Positions 34,000-42,523 of a stretch of DNA of 64,000 nt are shown one piece after another (positions within the stretch are counted from its first letter, which is position 1; each line of letters opens with the position of its first letter). The position numbers and the translations under genes are program-made. Where the stretch lies: positions 2,108,001 through 2,172,000 of the forward strand of contig NZ_VOQS01000003.1 of NCBI RefSeq assembly GCF_007995085.1. Reading direction: 5' to 3'. The notes below the pieces were generated by a model that had not been told where the DNA came from, did not search any database, and saw only the letters and a list, made by a program, of their open reading frames with translations. The stretch comes from Paraburkholderia azotifigens. GTDB taxonomy: Bacteria; Pseudomonadota; Gammaproteobacteria; Burkholderiales; Burkholderiaceae.

Positions 34000-36390
34000 A
34001 TGACCATCCGTCACCGCATCACTTTACTGGTGGTGTTGATGCTGGTCGCCTTGTCGGCGATCGGTGGATACGCTGTCTATCAGACTCGCGGCAGTGCCGC
34101 CGACGTCAGGCAGGTCACGCAAGGCGTCGTGCCGAGCGCGCTGGCGTCTGCCGATCTCGTCTCGCAGGTCAAGGACGTGCAGCTCGCGACCATGACGCTC
34201 GTCTACGCGCCCGACGCGAACATGGTCGAGCAGGCGCAGAAAGAACTCGCCACGAAAGAGAAGTCGCTGCGCGAAGCACTCAATGTGCAGGCCAAAGCCG
34301 CGGCGAGCCACGCGCAGGAAGGGCTCGTCACGCAGGCGCGCGACAGCCTCGCGAATTACTTCTCCGCGATCAACGACACCGCGAAGATGAAGGCCGAAGG
34401 CAAGAACGACCTTGCGCAGGCCTATCTGTTCGCGAACGTCGCGCAGTACCGCGACGAACTGGAAGGCATCGTCGAAACGCTGCGCATCGAAAAGAACCGC
34501 CAGAAAGACGAAGCAATCCACGCGCTCAATACGGGCCTCGCGACGACGACGACGGCCATCGGCAGCGCGTCAGGCGCAGCGATTCTGGTGCTGATCGCAA
34601 TCGGCTTGCTGCTGTATCGCCAGATCACGCGTCCGCTTTCGCACATGCAGGTCATGATGAGCGAGATCGCATCCAGCCAGGATTTCACGCGCCGTGTGCC
34701 CGTGGGCCGCATGGATGAAATCGGCCATTCGATCGTCGCGTTCAACGGCATGATCGAGAAAATCCAGCAAAGCTCCGCGCAGCTCAAGCAGAAGACTGCC
34801 GACATTCAGGCGATGTTGCAGAACATGCAGCAGGGCATTCTGACGGTGGTCGAAGGCGCGGTGATCCACTCGGAGTACTCTGCGTATCTCGAAGCGATCT
34901 TCGAAACGAAGGACATTGCGAATCGCTCGCTGATGGATCTCGTGTTCGCCGACTGCGATCTGGGTTCGGATACGGTATCGCAAGTGGAAGCGGCCGTACT
35001 TGCGTGCATTGGCGAAGACAGCATCAACTTCGAATTCAACCAGCATCTGCTCGTCAACGAATTGACGCGCAAGATGCCCGATGGCCGCGACAAGACGCTC
35101 GACCTGAGCTGGTCCGCGATCACCGACGAAAGCGACACCGTGATGCGCCTGATGCTGTGCGTGCGCGACGTGACGGAGTTGCGCCAGCTTGCCGCCGAAG
35201 CGGGCGAGCAGAAGCGCCGCCTTGAAATGATCGGCGAGATTCTCGCGGTCAACGAAGAGAAGTTCCATCACTTCGTGGACAGTGCGACGGGCTTCATCAA
35301 CGAGAACGAACGCATCATTCGCCAGCATACGCAGGCCGACGGGCCGGCCGTTGCCGAACTGTTCCGCAATATGCATACGATCAAGGGTAATGCGCGCACG
35401 TATAGCCTTCAACATCTGACCAGCATCGTTCATGAAACCGAGCAGCGTTACGACGCGCTGCGCCGCCCCGAGTCGGCGCACGAGTGGGATCAGGAGCAGT
35501 TGATGGCCGAACTGGAGCGCGTGAAAGAAGCGCTTCAGCATTACGCGACAATCAACGAAGTGAGCCTCGGCCGGCGCAAGGCCGGGCCTGTCGGCAGCGC
35601 GGAACGCTATCTGGTGGTGGACCGCGAGCACATTCAGGAAAGCCTGCGCCTGCTCGACGCAGCGAATCCCGCCGACATGCGCGACCTGCTGACGGCGCGC
35701 GATTCGGTGCGCAGAACCTTACGGCTGCTCGGCACGGAGAAGGTCGAAGACGCGCTCGCGGGCGTGCTGCAATCGTTGCCGTCGCTTGCCGCCGAACTCG
35801 GCAAGGCGGCGCCTGCCGTGCGCATCGACGACAACGGCTATCGCCTGCGCACGCAGGCGGGCGCCACGCTGAAGAATGTATTCATGCACCTGCTGCGCAA
35901 TTCCGTCGATCACGGCATCGAATCGATCGAACAGCGCGCCGAACTCGGCAAGCCGGAAGCGGGCGTGATCGATATCGAAGTGGGCGTCGCGGAAGGCGCG
36001 TTGCAGATCACGCTGAGCGACGATGGACGCGGCCTCGCGCTGTCGCGCATTCGCGGGATCGCAGCCGATCGCGGCTGGCTGCAGCCCGATTCGCAAGTGA
36101 GCGACGAAGCCGTGGCGGAGTTGATTTTCCGTCCTGGCTTCTCGACGGCGCAAAACGTGACGGAAGTGTCGGGCCGCGGCGTCGGCATGGACGCAGTGCG
36201 CGATTTCATCAAACGGGAAGGCGGCCGCATCGAATTGCGCTTCACGGACGATCACGCGGGAGCGGACTTCCGCCAGTTCCAGACGATTGTCTATCTGCCG
36301 GAAAACTGCGCGGTCGACAGCGTCGGCACGTCGATGGAAGACGCCGCGATAACCGTGAGTTCGATTCAGGCGAACGCACATTTCGAATAG
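34000..36390 (+). CDS. Membrane sensor kinase with HAMP, PAS-like, Hpt and CheA-type HATPase domains
   Basis: A 796-residue hybrid of a chemoreceptor-like sensor and a CheA-like kinase. Membrane helices at about 8-24 and 188-206 frame a helical-bundle periplasmic sensor, and HAMP follows (207-260). A PAS-like stretch (270-395) precedes a histidine phosphotransfer domain with His459 in NMHTIKGNART. The ATPase has the CheA N box HLLRNSVDHGIE (Asn634), DDGRGL and GRGVGMD. There is no CheW-binding P5 domain: the protein ends about 30 residues after the ATPase. The start at 34000 (MTIRHRITLL) gives the proper first helix. It heads a four-gene cassette with MCP-like, CheX-like and CheY-like genes. 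Confidence 0.85.
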   Translation: MTIRHRITLLVVLMLVALSAIGGYAVYQTRGSAADVRQVTQGVVPSALASADLVSQVKDVQLATMTLVYAPDANMVEQAQKELATKEKSLREALNVQAKAAASHAQEGLVTQARDSLANYFSAINDTAKMKAEGKNDLAQAYLFANVAQYRDELEGIVETLRIEKNRQKDEAIHALNTGLATTTTAIGSASGAAILVLIAIGLLLYRQITRPLSHMQVMMSEIASSQDFTRRVPVGRMDEIGHSIVAFNGMIEKIQQSSAQLKQKTADIQAMLQNMQQGILTVVEGAVIHSEYSAYLEAIFETKDIANRSLMDLVFADCDLGSDTVSQVEAAVLACIGEDSINFEFNQHLLVNELTRKMPDGRDKTLDLSWSAITDESDTVMRLMLCVRDVTELRQLAAEAGEQKRRLEMIGEILAVNEEKFHHFVDSATGFINENERIIRQHTQADGPAVAELFRNMHTIKGNARTYSLQHLTSIVHETEQRYDALRRPESAHEWDQEQLMAELERVKEALQHYATINEVSLGRRKAGPVGSAERYLVVDREHIQESLRLLDAANPADMRDLLTARDSVRRTLRLLGTEKVEDALAGVLQSLPSLAAELGKAAPAVRIDDNGYRLRTQAGATLKNVFMHLLRNSVDHGIESIEQRAELGKPEAGVIDIEVGVAEGALQITLSDDGRGLALSRIRGIAADRGWLQPDSQVSDEAVAELIFRPGFSTAQNVTEVSGRGVGMDAVRDFIKREGGRIELRFTDDHAGADFRQFQTIVYLPENCAVDSVGTSMEDAAITVSSIQANAHFE

Positions 36391-36406
36391 CACGACGGGG
36401 ATAGTT

Positions 36407-37147
36407 GTGGTCGATCAGTATGTGATTGCGGCAGCAGTGGCGGGCAGCGCAGTGGGCGCGCTTGCGGCTGTGCTCGCGCATCGTTGGTGGTACGGGAAAA
36501 GGGCGGTTGCGTCGCAGACGACGGCGCTCGACTCGCAGAACAAGGCACTCGAGCTTGTCGAAGAACGTCACGCCGCCGAGATCCGGCAGCACGAGCAGCA
36601 GGCGCGCGAACTGCACGCGCTCGTCGAGACGTTGCGCGACGATGTGGCGGAGCAGTCCGTGTCGGCGGAAGACGCGCGCGCCGCATTGAACGCGCTGCAG
36701 GCGCAGAAGGACGAATGGCTGCAGCAGGCGACGCGTCTTTCAGCGGAAGCAGGGCGTCTGCGGCATCTGTCGGCCACGTTCGAGCGCTGGCACGAGCAGA
36801 TGATCTCGCTGATGGCGCAGAACCACGACATGCATTCGAAGAACAATGAGTTGTCGTCGATCGTTCGCCATGTGCTGATCGTGTCGCTGAATGCGTCGAT
36901 CGAAGCAGCGCGTGCGGGCGCGGCGGGGCGCGGATTCTCGATCGTCGCGAGCGAAGTGCGGACGCTCGCGGCGCGCTCGCAGGAATTGTCGAAGAGCTAT
37001 CACGACAGCCTGAACCGCAACGACCTCATCACGACGGCGACGTTTCAGGACATTCAGGCGGGCGGCAAGATGATCGCTGCTTCGCTGGCAAGCGTGGAAT
37101 CGCTTGCCGGTCAGATTCAATCCCGGTTAGAGCAGGCGACCACGTGA
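36407..37147 (+). CDS. Short methyl-accepting-chemotaxis-like signalling protein
   Basis: A 246-residue protein with one N-terminal membrane helix (about 5-25), a long coiled coil (40-115) and a chemoreceptor-type hairpin tip (ASIEAARAGAAGRGFSIVAS, residues 163-182, then EVRTLAARS). No ligand-binding or HAMP domain. In canonical receptors the tip reads EAARAGEQGRGFAVVA; here the second Glu, used in receptor trimer contacts, is Ala. The start is GTG at 36407. The stop overlaps the next start (GTGA), so the two are coupled. Perhaps an adaptor between kinase molecules rather than a receptor. Confidence 0.8.
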   Translation: MVDQYVIAAAVAGSAVGALAAVLAHRWWYGKRAVASQTTALDSQNKALELVEERHAAEIRQHEQQARELHALVETLRDDVAEQSVSAEDARAALNALQAQKDEWLQQATRLSAEAGRLRHLSATFERWHEQMISLMAQNHDMHSKNNELSSIVRHVLIVSLNASIEAARAGAAGRGFSIVASEVRTLAARSQELSKSYHDSLNRNDLITTATFQDIQAGGKMIAASLASVESLAGQIQSRLEQATT

Positions 37148-37683
37148 TCAGTCAGCAAGCGAAAGACAGTATCGAGCGGATCTTTCTTCATTCGGCGCGC
37201 ACGCGTTTGCCCGTCGATTCCGGCGACGCATGCGATCTCGCACCCGTCGATGCACAGCATGCGAATCAGGCGCTTGCGGCCCATGTCGTCGTTCTGACCA
37301 TCTCGTCGATCTCATTCCGCCTTCTGCTCGTGCTGCATTTCGACGACGATCAGACCACGCGCGACTATTACTTGCGCGAGTCGGAAGACAGGTTGCTGGC
37401 GGAAGCCTTGATGGAAGTCGGCAATCTGTGCTGTGGCGCAATCAACCAGAAGATGGTCGAGTTCTTTCCGGACCTGGGCATGTCGACGCCTTATCCGTTG
37501 AGCGGCGCGTGCGTGCCTTATCTGACGGAGTTGAAGCCGGACTATCTGGCGGCCTTTCGCGTGAGCATCGGCGCAAACGTACAACTCGGCGCGACGCTGT
37601 GCGTGTGCGCGAGTTCGCCCGTCGATTTCGTCGCGCATATCGACGAGGCAGAAGAAAGCACGGGCGAACTCGAACTCTTTTAA
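37144..37683 (+). CDS. CheX/CheC-like phosphatase
   Basis: A 179-residue protein. EALMEVGNLCCGAINQKM (87-104) matches the CheC/CheX active-site helix: family consensus D/S-x3-E-x2-N-x22-P aligns to Glu87-x3-Glu91-x2-Asn94, with prolines at 116 and 118 near the expected place. Thus it is a candidate phosphatase for the CheY-like protein encoded next. Only one such helix is present, as in CheX. The GTG start at 37144 overlaps the preceding stop by 4 bp. Confidence 0.72.
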   Translation: MISQQAKDSIERIFLHSARTRLPVDSGDACDLAPVDAQHANQALAAHVVVLTISSISFRLLLVLHFDDDQTTRDYYLRESEDRLLAEALMEVGNLCCGAINQKMVEFFPDLGMSTPYPLSGACVPYLTELKPDYLAAFRVSIGANVQLGATLCVCASSPVDFVAHIDEAEESTGELELF

Positions 37684-37765
37684 CGCTTTGGCGCTCTTCT
37701 GACGCAATGCGCAGAGAGCCTGTTTTCAATGAATGCGCCGCACGAAAGGCGCTACGGGGTGAGCA

Positions 37766-38131
37766 ATGGCGAAGGTTCTGGTAGTAGATGATTCGAGCAC
37801 GGTCCGCGATGAAGTCGCGGGCTTCTTAAGGAAGAACGGTCTCGACGTCGATACGGCCGTCGACGGCAAGGACGGTCTGGCGAAGCTAAAGGCGTCGCCG
37901 GGCATTCGTCTCGTGGTCAGCGACGTCAACATGCCGAACATGGACGGCTTGACGATGGCCGAGAAGATTCGCGGCGAACTGGCCAACGCGAGTGTCAACA
38001 TCATCATGCTGACGACGGAAAGCAGTCCCGCGATGAAGGAACGGGGCAAGGCAGCAGGCGTGAAAGGCTGGATCGTGAAGCCGTTCAAAGGCGACGCCGT
38101 GCTCGAAACTTTCCGCAAGCTGGCCAGCTAA
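37766..38131 (+). CDS. CheY-like single-domain response regulator
   Basis: A 121-residue receiver without output domain. Phospho-acceptor Asp53 in VVSDVNMPNMDG, acid pocket Asp8/Asp9, Thr83 in MLTTES and Lys105 in IVKPFKG are all present, so it should be phosphorylated by the kinase at 34000-36390 and dephosphorylated by the CheX-like protein. An 82-bp gap precedes it. Its target is unknown: no flagellar or pilus gene is nearby. Confidence 0.92.
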   Translation: MAKVLVVDDSSTVRDEVAGFLRKNGLDVDTAVDGKDGLAKLKASPGIRLVVSDVNMPNMDGLTMAEKIRGELANASVNIIMLTTESSPAMKERGKAAGVKGWIVKPFKGDAVLETFRKLAS

Positions 38132-38596
38132 AGGTAGTGCACGGCAATGGCCGGGCTGTCGCGTCGGGGGCGCGGCAGCCCGGTTTGCTTTTGGAAGCTG
38201 TGCTTCACTGCGATGCTGCATGAATTGGCCGGACCTTTGCTCAAGCGCCGCCATTAGGATAAAAGAAGCGGTGGATATGAATTTTTATGTTTTGGCATCG
38301 TTTGGCCATCGACTCTCTGAAAAGCGCAGTCCAATACTCTATTCTTCCATTAGGCCGGTGCATTCTGACGCCGGAAGCGAAAAAAGTCTTATGGATAGCG
38401 TGAGTAGTTGGATATTCAACGCGGATGCAAGCCTTTTGACATTTACTGTGTTCCATATGAAAACCGGTATGGACGGCCGTGCCGCCGTCCCCTCAGGACA
38501 ATGGAGAGAGCACGTCTTTTCATGTAATAGTTGAACTCTAGCCATATATGACCGGTCCATGGCATAGTGCCGGTATCTTCAATCAGGAGTTTCAAT
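38132..38596. other. AT-richer intergenic region upstream of the H-NS-family gene
   Basis: This 465-bp stretch is visibly richer in A+T than the surrounding genes, especially 38230-38590, and likely contains the promoter of the following H-NS-family gene, perhaps autoregulated. A 104-codon frame crosses it but shows no family match, poor codon bias and overlapping minus-strand frames, so I do not call it. Confidence 0.5.
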
Positions 38597-39172
38597 ATGG
38601 CGACACTCGAAGCACTTCAGGCAAAGATAAAAAAGCTTCAGGCCGAGGCAGAAGCCATCCTGTCGAAAAAGTCGACGGCTGCGCTCGAAAGTATTCGCGC
38701 GCTGATGGCAAAGCACGATCTGACAACTGCCGATATCGACGCGCATCTCGGCCATAAAAAGCGTGGCCGTCCTTCGCTGAAATCGGCAGGCGTGCAGAAG
38801 AAAGGCGTCGCGAAATATCATGATCCGAAAACGGGTGCGACGTGGACAGGGCATGGCCGCGCGCCTGCCTGGATCGCGAGTGTGAAAGACCGTTCGAAGT
38901 ACCTGGTTGCTGGCGCATCGGAAGCGGCTGCGACGCGCGTTGCCGTGAAGCACGGGACGGGCAATGGCCAGCCCAAGGGCCCGCAACCCGCGAAGTATCG
39001 TCATCCCGAAACGGGCGCAACGTGGAGCGGCCGTGGTCCGGCGCCCGCGTGGCTCGCAGGCGAGAAAGACCGCAATAAGTTTCTGATCGCCGGCGCGCAT
39101 GCTGCGGGCATGAATGGCGTTGGGCGCAAGAAGACGGCAGCCGGCAAGGCAGGAAGAAAAGCACGCGCCTAA
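38597..39172 (+). CDS. H-NS-family nucleoid protein with two DNA-binding modules
   Basis: A 191-residue H-NS-type protein. Residues 1-50 form the coiled-coil oligomerisation part (LEALQAKIKKLQAEAEAIL). The usual C-terminal DNA-binding core occurs twice: KYHDPKTGATWTGHGRAPAW (about 77-96) and KYRHPETGATWSGRGPAPAW (about 135-154). Most H-NS proteins have one, about 100 residues overall. Basic linkers and a KKTAAGKAGRKARA tail add DNA contacts. AGGAG lies 7 bp upstream of the ATG at 38597. It probably silences AT-rich DNA; the doubled module might bridge duplexes within one chain. Confidence 0.9.
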   Translation: MATLEALQAKIKKLQAEAEAILSKKSTAALESIRALMAKHDLTTADIDAHLGHKKRGRPSLKSAGVQKKGVAKYHDPKTGATWTGHGRAPAWIASVKDRSKYLVAGASEAAATRVAVKHGTGNGQPKGPQPAKYRHPETGATWSGRGPAPAWLAGEKDRNKFLIAGAHAAGMNGVGRKKTAAGKAGRKARA

Positions 39173-39202
39173 AGCGGGCAGTGACGACCCGGCACAATCA
39201 GC

Positions 39203-39236
39203 AAAGAGGCGGGAGTGCTTTCTCGCCTCTTTTATT
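39203..39236 (+). terminator. Rho-independent terminator of the H-NS-family gene
   Basis: Stem AAAGAGGCG (39203-39211) with CGCCTCTTT (39224-39232) followed by a TTTATTT run, 30 bp after the stop codon. Confidence 0.75.
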
Positions 39237-39428
39237 TATGCTGTCCTTGGGTTTTTTGTCCTGCAGTGAGTGAGCGGCTATTGCCTGTGTTCCCTTGCGC
39301 CGCGGAAAAAACGCAGCCCGGCAATTGAGCGAATAAAGTGTCGTCCATGCGCTCGCCATCTGATTTGCGGCATCGCGCGCCGTCCTTGCCATCCGGCGCA
39401 CGCTGCTTTTTATTCGCTCGATGAGCGC

Positions 39429-39689
39429 TCAATGAAAGTCGCGAGTCTCCAGCTCGACCGACTGCCCCCCATTTCGCTGCAGCACGCGGCGCGCTGCATC
39501 TTCAATCTTCCTCCGATTACCTTCGAACGCCGTGATCAGATCGTGCGACGACGTACCCGTGTTGCCGAAATGGTCGTTCAGGGCGTCGATTGATACGCTG
39601 CACCATACCTCTTTTCCTTCGACGGTCGCTTCGAATGCGACTCGCGATGCGGCCACGACGTGCCGACGGCTGGTGAATTCGATGGTCAT
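39429..39689 (-). CDS. DUF1488-family small protein
   Basis: An 86-residue protein starting MTIEFTSRRHVVAASRVAF with GGAGAAATCAA just before the ATG at 39689. The pattern (VxCSVSIDALNDHFG, then an ELIxAFExNRxKIEDAA-like helix) matches DUF1488, a small Burkholderia-rich family of unknown role. A related protein is encoded at 48531-48800. A longer upstream frame is open but uncharacteristic. Confidence 0.75.
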   Translation of the reverse strand: MTIEFTSRRHVVAASRVAFEATVEGKEVWCSVSIDALNDHFGNTGTSSHDLITAFEGNRRKIEDAARRVLQRNGGQSVELETRDFH

Positions 39690-39908
39690 TTGATTTCTCC
39701 GTGAGTGCCAGATGAAATTCACGAACGCCCGCTGGGGCCGGCCTTCCGGGCGATAGTCTCGCGGTCCTGGGCCAGGCGGCCCGGCGTGGGGCGTTCGCTT
39801 CGGTGCTGTGGAGCAAGGAACGGTCCAGTCCGCTGCCGGCAAAGCGTATCGGCAGCGATGGGGCCGTTCTCCCATGATAGGTCGCGAACGATGCAAAAGC
39901 CCGGGAAA

Positions 39909-40787
39909 CTACTGATCCGGCGCGCCCGTGATCTGCGCGATCAGCTTCTTCGTGGCAGGCGAATGCTCGAATTTGCGGTAGACGGCCGCGACTTCAGAAA
40001 CGATGGGTTCGCCCGCGAGCGCCTTGAAGACCACATTCGGCAGATTCACGACACGCGTCAGCAGATTGGGCACGATTGCGACGCCCACGCCGACGGAAAC
40101 CTGCGTCAATACGGCCAGCAACGTGCCGGGCGCGCTGACGATGCGCGGACTGAAGCGGCCGCGCCGCGCGATTTCGCGCGTGCCCAGCTCCTGTTCCGGC
40201 ACGACGAAGTTCTCGCTTGCCAGCGCGCGCGCCTTGATCGATCCCGCCACGGCTGCCAGCGGATGCTCGGCGGGTAAGGCCACGCAGAATGCATCGCGCA
40301 CGAGCACATGCGTGCGCAGCGACGGCGGCAGATCGACAGGCAGCCGGACGAACGCGACGTCGACGCGGCCTTCTTCGAGCAGCACGGGCAGTTCGCCCAT
40401 TGGATGCTCGGTTGCCTGCACGAGCACATGCGGTCTCGACTTGCGGAACGCCCGAAGCTGTTTCTGCAAGACGCCTGAAAAAGCTGCCGAGCCGACGTAC
40501 CCGATATGAATACGCCCCAGCTCGCCGCGTCCCGCGCGCTGGCCGACATTCAGCGTTCGTTCGAACTGTGCGATCGTTTCGCGCGCCTCGACGAGAAACG
40601 CCTCGCCGGCAGGTGTCAGCGCGACCGAGCGCCGCGTGCGTCGAAAGAGCTGGGCCTGTAGCGCGCGCTCCATCTCCTGAATCTGCACGGTGAGGGTTGG
40701 CGGTGCAATGCCGAGTCCTTCCGCGGCTTGCGCGAAATGCAGCCGTTCGGCGACGGCGATGAAATAACGCAGATGCCTCAGTTCCAT
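39909..40787 (-). CDS. LysR-family transcriptional regulator
   Basis: A 292-residue LysR regulator. The winged helix-turn-helix is at the N-terminus (LHFAQAAEGLGIAPPTLTVQIQEMER, given here in two parts: 16-28 and 29-41), the periplasmic-binding-like effector domain follows from about residue 90. It is divergent from the MFS transporter at 40913, a classic pair in which the LysR protein controls export. A palindrome at 40807-40823 in the shared promoter is the likely operator. Effector resembles those of the BenM/CatM subgroup; ligand unknown. Confidence 0.9.
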   Translation of the reverse strand: MELRHLRYFIAVAERLHFAQAAEGLGIAPPTLTVQIQEMERALQAQLFRRTRRSVALTPAGEAFLVEARETIAQFERTLNVGQRAGRGELGRIHIGYVGSAAFSGVLQKQLRAFRKSRPHVLVQATEHPMGELPVLLEEGRVDVAFVRLPVDLPPSLRTHVLVRDAFCVALPAEHPLAAVAGSIKARALASENFVVPEQELGTREIARRGRFSPRIVSAPGTLLAVLTQVSVGVGVAIVPNLLTRVVNLPNVVFKALAGEPIVSEVAAVYRKFEHSPATKKLIAQITGAPDQ

Positions 40788-40806
40788 GGCGATGTCGATC
40801 CGCTGT

Positions 40807-40823
40807 ATTAGGTTTCACCTAAT
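40807..40823. promoter_or_regulatory. LysR-type operator between divergent genes
   Basis: ATTAGGTTTCACCTAAT is a perfect 6-bp inverted repeat with 5-bp spacer, fitting the T-N11-A LysR box. It lies 20-36 bp upstream of the lysR start and 90-106 bp upstream of the transporter start. Confidence 0.6.
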
Positions 40824-40912
40824 TATATTGGTTGAAGTAGGCAATGAATGGAATAGAGAAAACTGGTGGAATAGGGCCTTTCTTTCCGCACATTTCCGGC
40901 TGGATCTGTCCG

Positions 40913-42445
40913 ATGAGTTCGATTTCCGCTCCCCGCACCGCCTCTCGTTCTGCTTCTGGCGGCATGCCGCTTCTGCTCATTGCGTCGATGGGCTGCGCGA
41001 TGACGGTGCTCGATACCAACGTGGTCGGCATCGTGCTGCCTACCATCGCGCGCGACCTGAATGCTTCGTTCGCCGATATCGAATGGGTGATTAGCGCGTA
41101 CGTGCTGTGCTTTGCCGCACTGCTGTTGCCGGCCGGCTCGCTGGCCGATCGCTACGGCCGCAAGCGTGTGTTTCTGACGGGCATTGCGCTATTCGCCGTG
41201 GCGTCACTGGCATGCGGCGTCGCGCCGAGCGCAAGACTGCTGTACGTCGCGCGTGCCGCGCAAGGCGTCGGTGCCGCGTTCCTGCTGGCGCCGGCACTCG
41301 CGATCATCGGTCACGCGTTCCATGACGAGCACGAACGCGCGCGGGCGTGGGCCGTGTGGGGCGGCATCATGGGGCTGACGATGGTGCTGTCGCCGCTGAT
41401 CGGCGGCGTGATCAGTGCATGGCTCGGCTGGCGCTGGGCATTTGCGATCAATGTGCCCATCTGCGCGCTGCTGGCGCTGGGCGTGGTGCGCATCGTCGAA
41501 GAATCGCGCGATCCGACGCCGCGCGCGCTGGATCTGCCCGGTATCGCGCTGTTTGCGTCCGCGATGTTTTCACTGACGTGGGCGCTGATTCTCGGCCCCG
41601 ATCATGGCTGGCTCAGCGAAGCCGTCGCGTTGCGCGCAGGCGCGGGTGTCGGGTTGTTCGCGCTGTTTGCCTGGGTGGAGAGCCGGCGCGCGCACCCGAT
41701 GCTCGATCTGGCGTTGTTCCGCTCGCTGCCGTTTGTCGGCGCGATCGTCGCCATGTTCGCTTATGCGTCGTCGGCTCAGGTGATGGCCTCGCTGTTGCCG
41801 CTCTTTCTGCAGAACGCACGCGGCGAGAGTGCGCTCGGCGCCGGCGTGGGCATGCTGCCTTTCGCGCTGGCGATGTTGATCCTGCCGCAGTTGGGGCGCA
41901 AGCTCGCGGCGTACATGGATTCGCGGCAGATTCTCACACTCGGCCTCGCGGCAGTGGCGTGCGGCAATCTCGCGATGATGCTCGCCGCGCGCAGCACGGA
42001 TCACGTGTGGCTGATAGTCGCGATGGCCTTGCTCGGCAGCGGAGGCGGCCTCCTGAACGGCGAAACGCAAAAGGCGATCATGGGTACGGTGCCGCGCGAG
42101 CGTGCGGGGATGGCGTCGGGCATCAGCACGACGTCGCGTTTTACGGGCATTCTGCTCGGCTTCTCCGGACTGGGCGCGGTGCTGGCCGAGGGCGTGCGTT
42201 CGGCGTTAGACGCGCGGATGGCGGATACGCATCTGCCTTTCGTGGAAGGCTTTGCCGAGCGCGTAATGGCAGGCGACTTTGCGCGCGCGTTCGCGCTGTA
42301 TCCGCCTGCATCGCTCGATGCGCTCGTTCATGTTGCGCATTCGAGCTACGGAGAAGGCTTCGCCCGCGCATTCACTGCGGCTGCGATGGTTGCGGGTGTT
42401 TGCGCAGTGATCGTCTTTCTGTCGATGAAACACAGGAAGCACTGA
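40913..42445 (+). CDS. DHA2-family MFS transporter
   Basis: A 510-residue, 14-helix major facilitator of the EmrB/QacA type. MTVLDTNVVGIVLPTIARDL (near residue 26) is the motif D1-like opening and GSLADRYGRKRVF is motif A. Such pumps export drugs, dyes or organic acids with protons. The start at 40913 (MSSISAP) is preferred to an in-frame ATG 69 bp upstream because the extra residues look non-coding. Controlled presumably by the divergent LysR. Confidence 0.88.
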   Translation: MSSISAPRTASRSASGGMPLLLIASMGCAMTVLDTNVVGIVLPTIARDLNASFADIEWVISAYVLCFAALLLPAGSLADRYGRKRVFLTGIALFAVASLACGVAPSARLLYVARAAQGVGAAFLLAPALAIIGHAFHDEHERARAWAVWGGIMGLTMVLSPLIGGVISAWLGWRWAFAINVPICALLALGVVRIVEESRDPTPRALDLPGIALFASAMFSLTWALILGPDHGWLSEAVALRAGAGVGLFALFAWVESRRAHPMLDLALFRSLPFVGAIVAMFAYASSAQVMASLLPLFLQNARGESALGAGVGMLPFALAMLILPQLGRKLAAYMDSRQILTLGLAAVACGNLAMMLAARSTDHVWLIVAMALLGSGGGLLNGETQKAIMGTVPRERAGMASGISTTSRFTGILLGFSGLGAVLAEGVRSALDARMADTHLPFVEGFAERVMAGDFARAFALYPPASLDALVHVAHSSYGEGFARAFTAAAMVAGVCAVIVFLSMKHRKH

Positions 42446-42523
42446 TTCAGTTGATTGCGCGGGCATGTACCGATTAGTATAAAAAGCTCTCCGTTATGAG
42501 CGCATCGCCGCGCGCAATCTTCG

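Noticed and set aside
38220..38534. 104-codon frame before the H-NS-family gene
   Set aside because: AT-rich promoter-like DNA, weak codon bias and competing frames; no recognisable feature.
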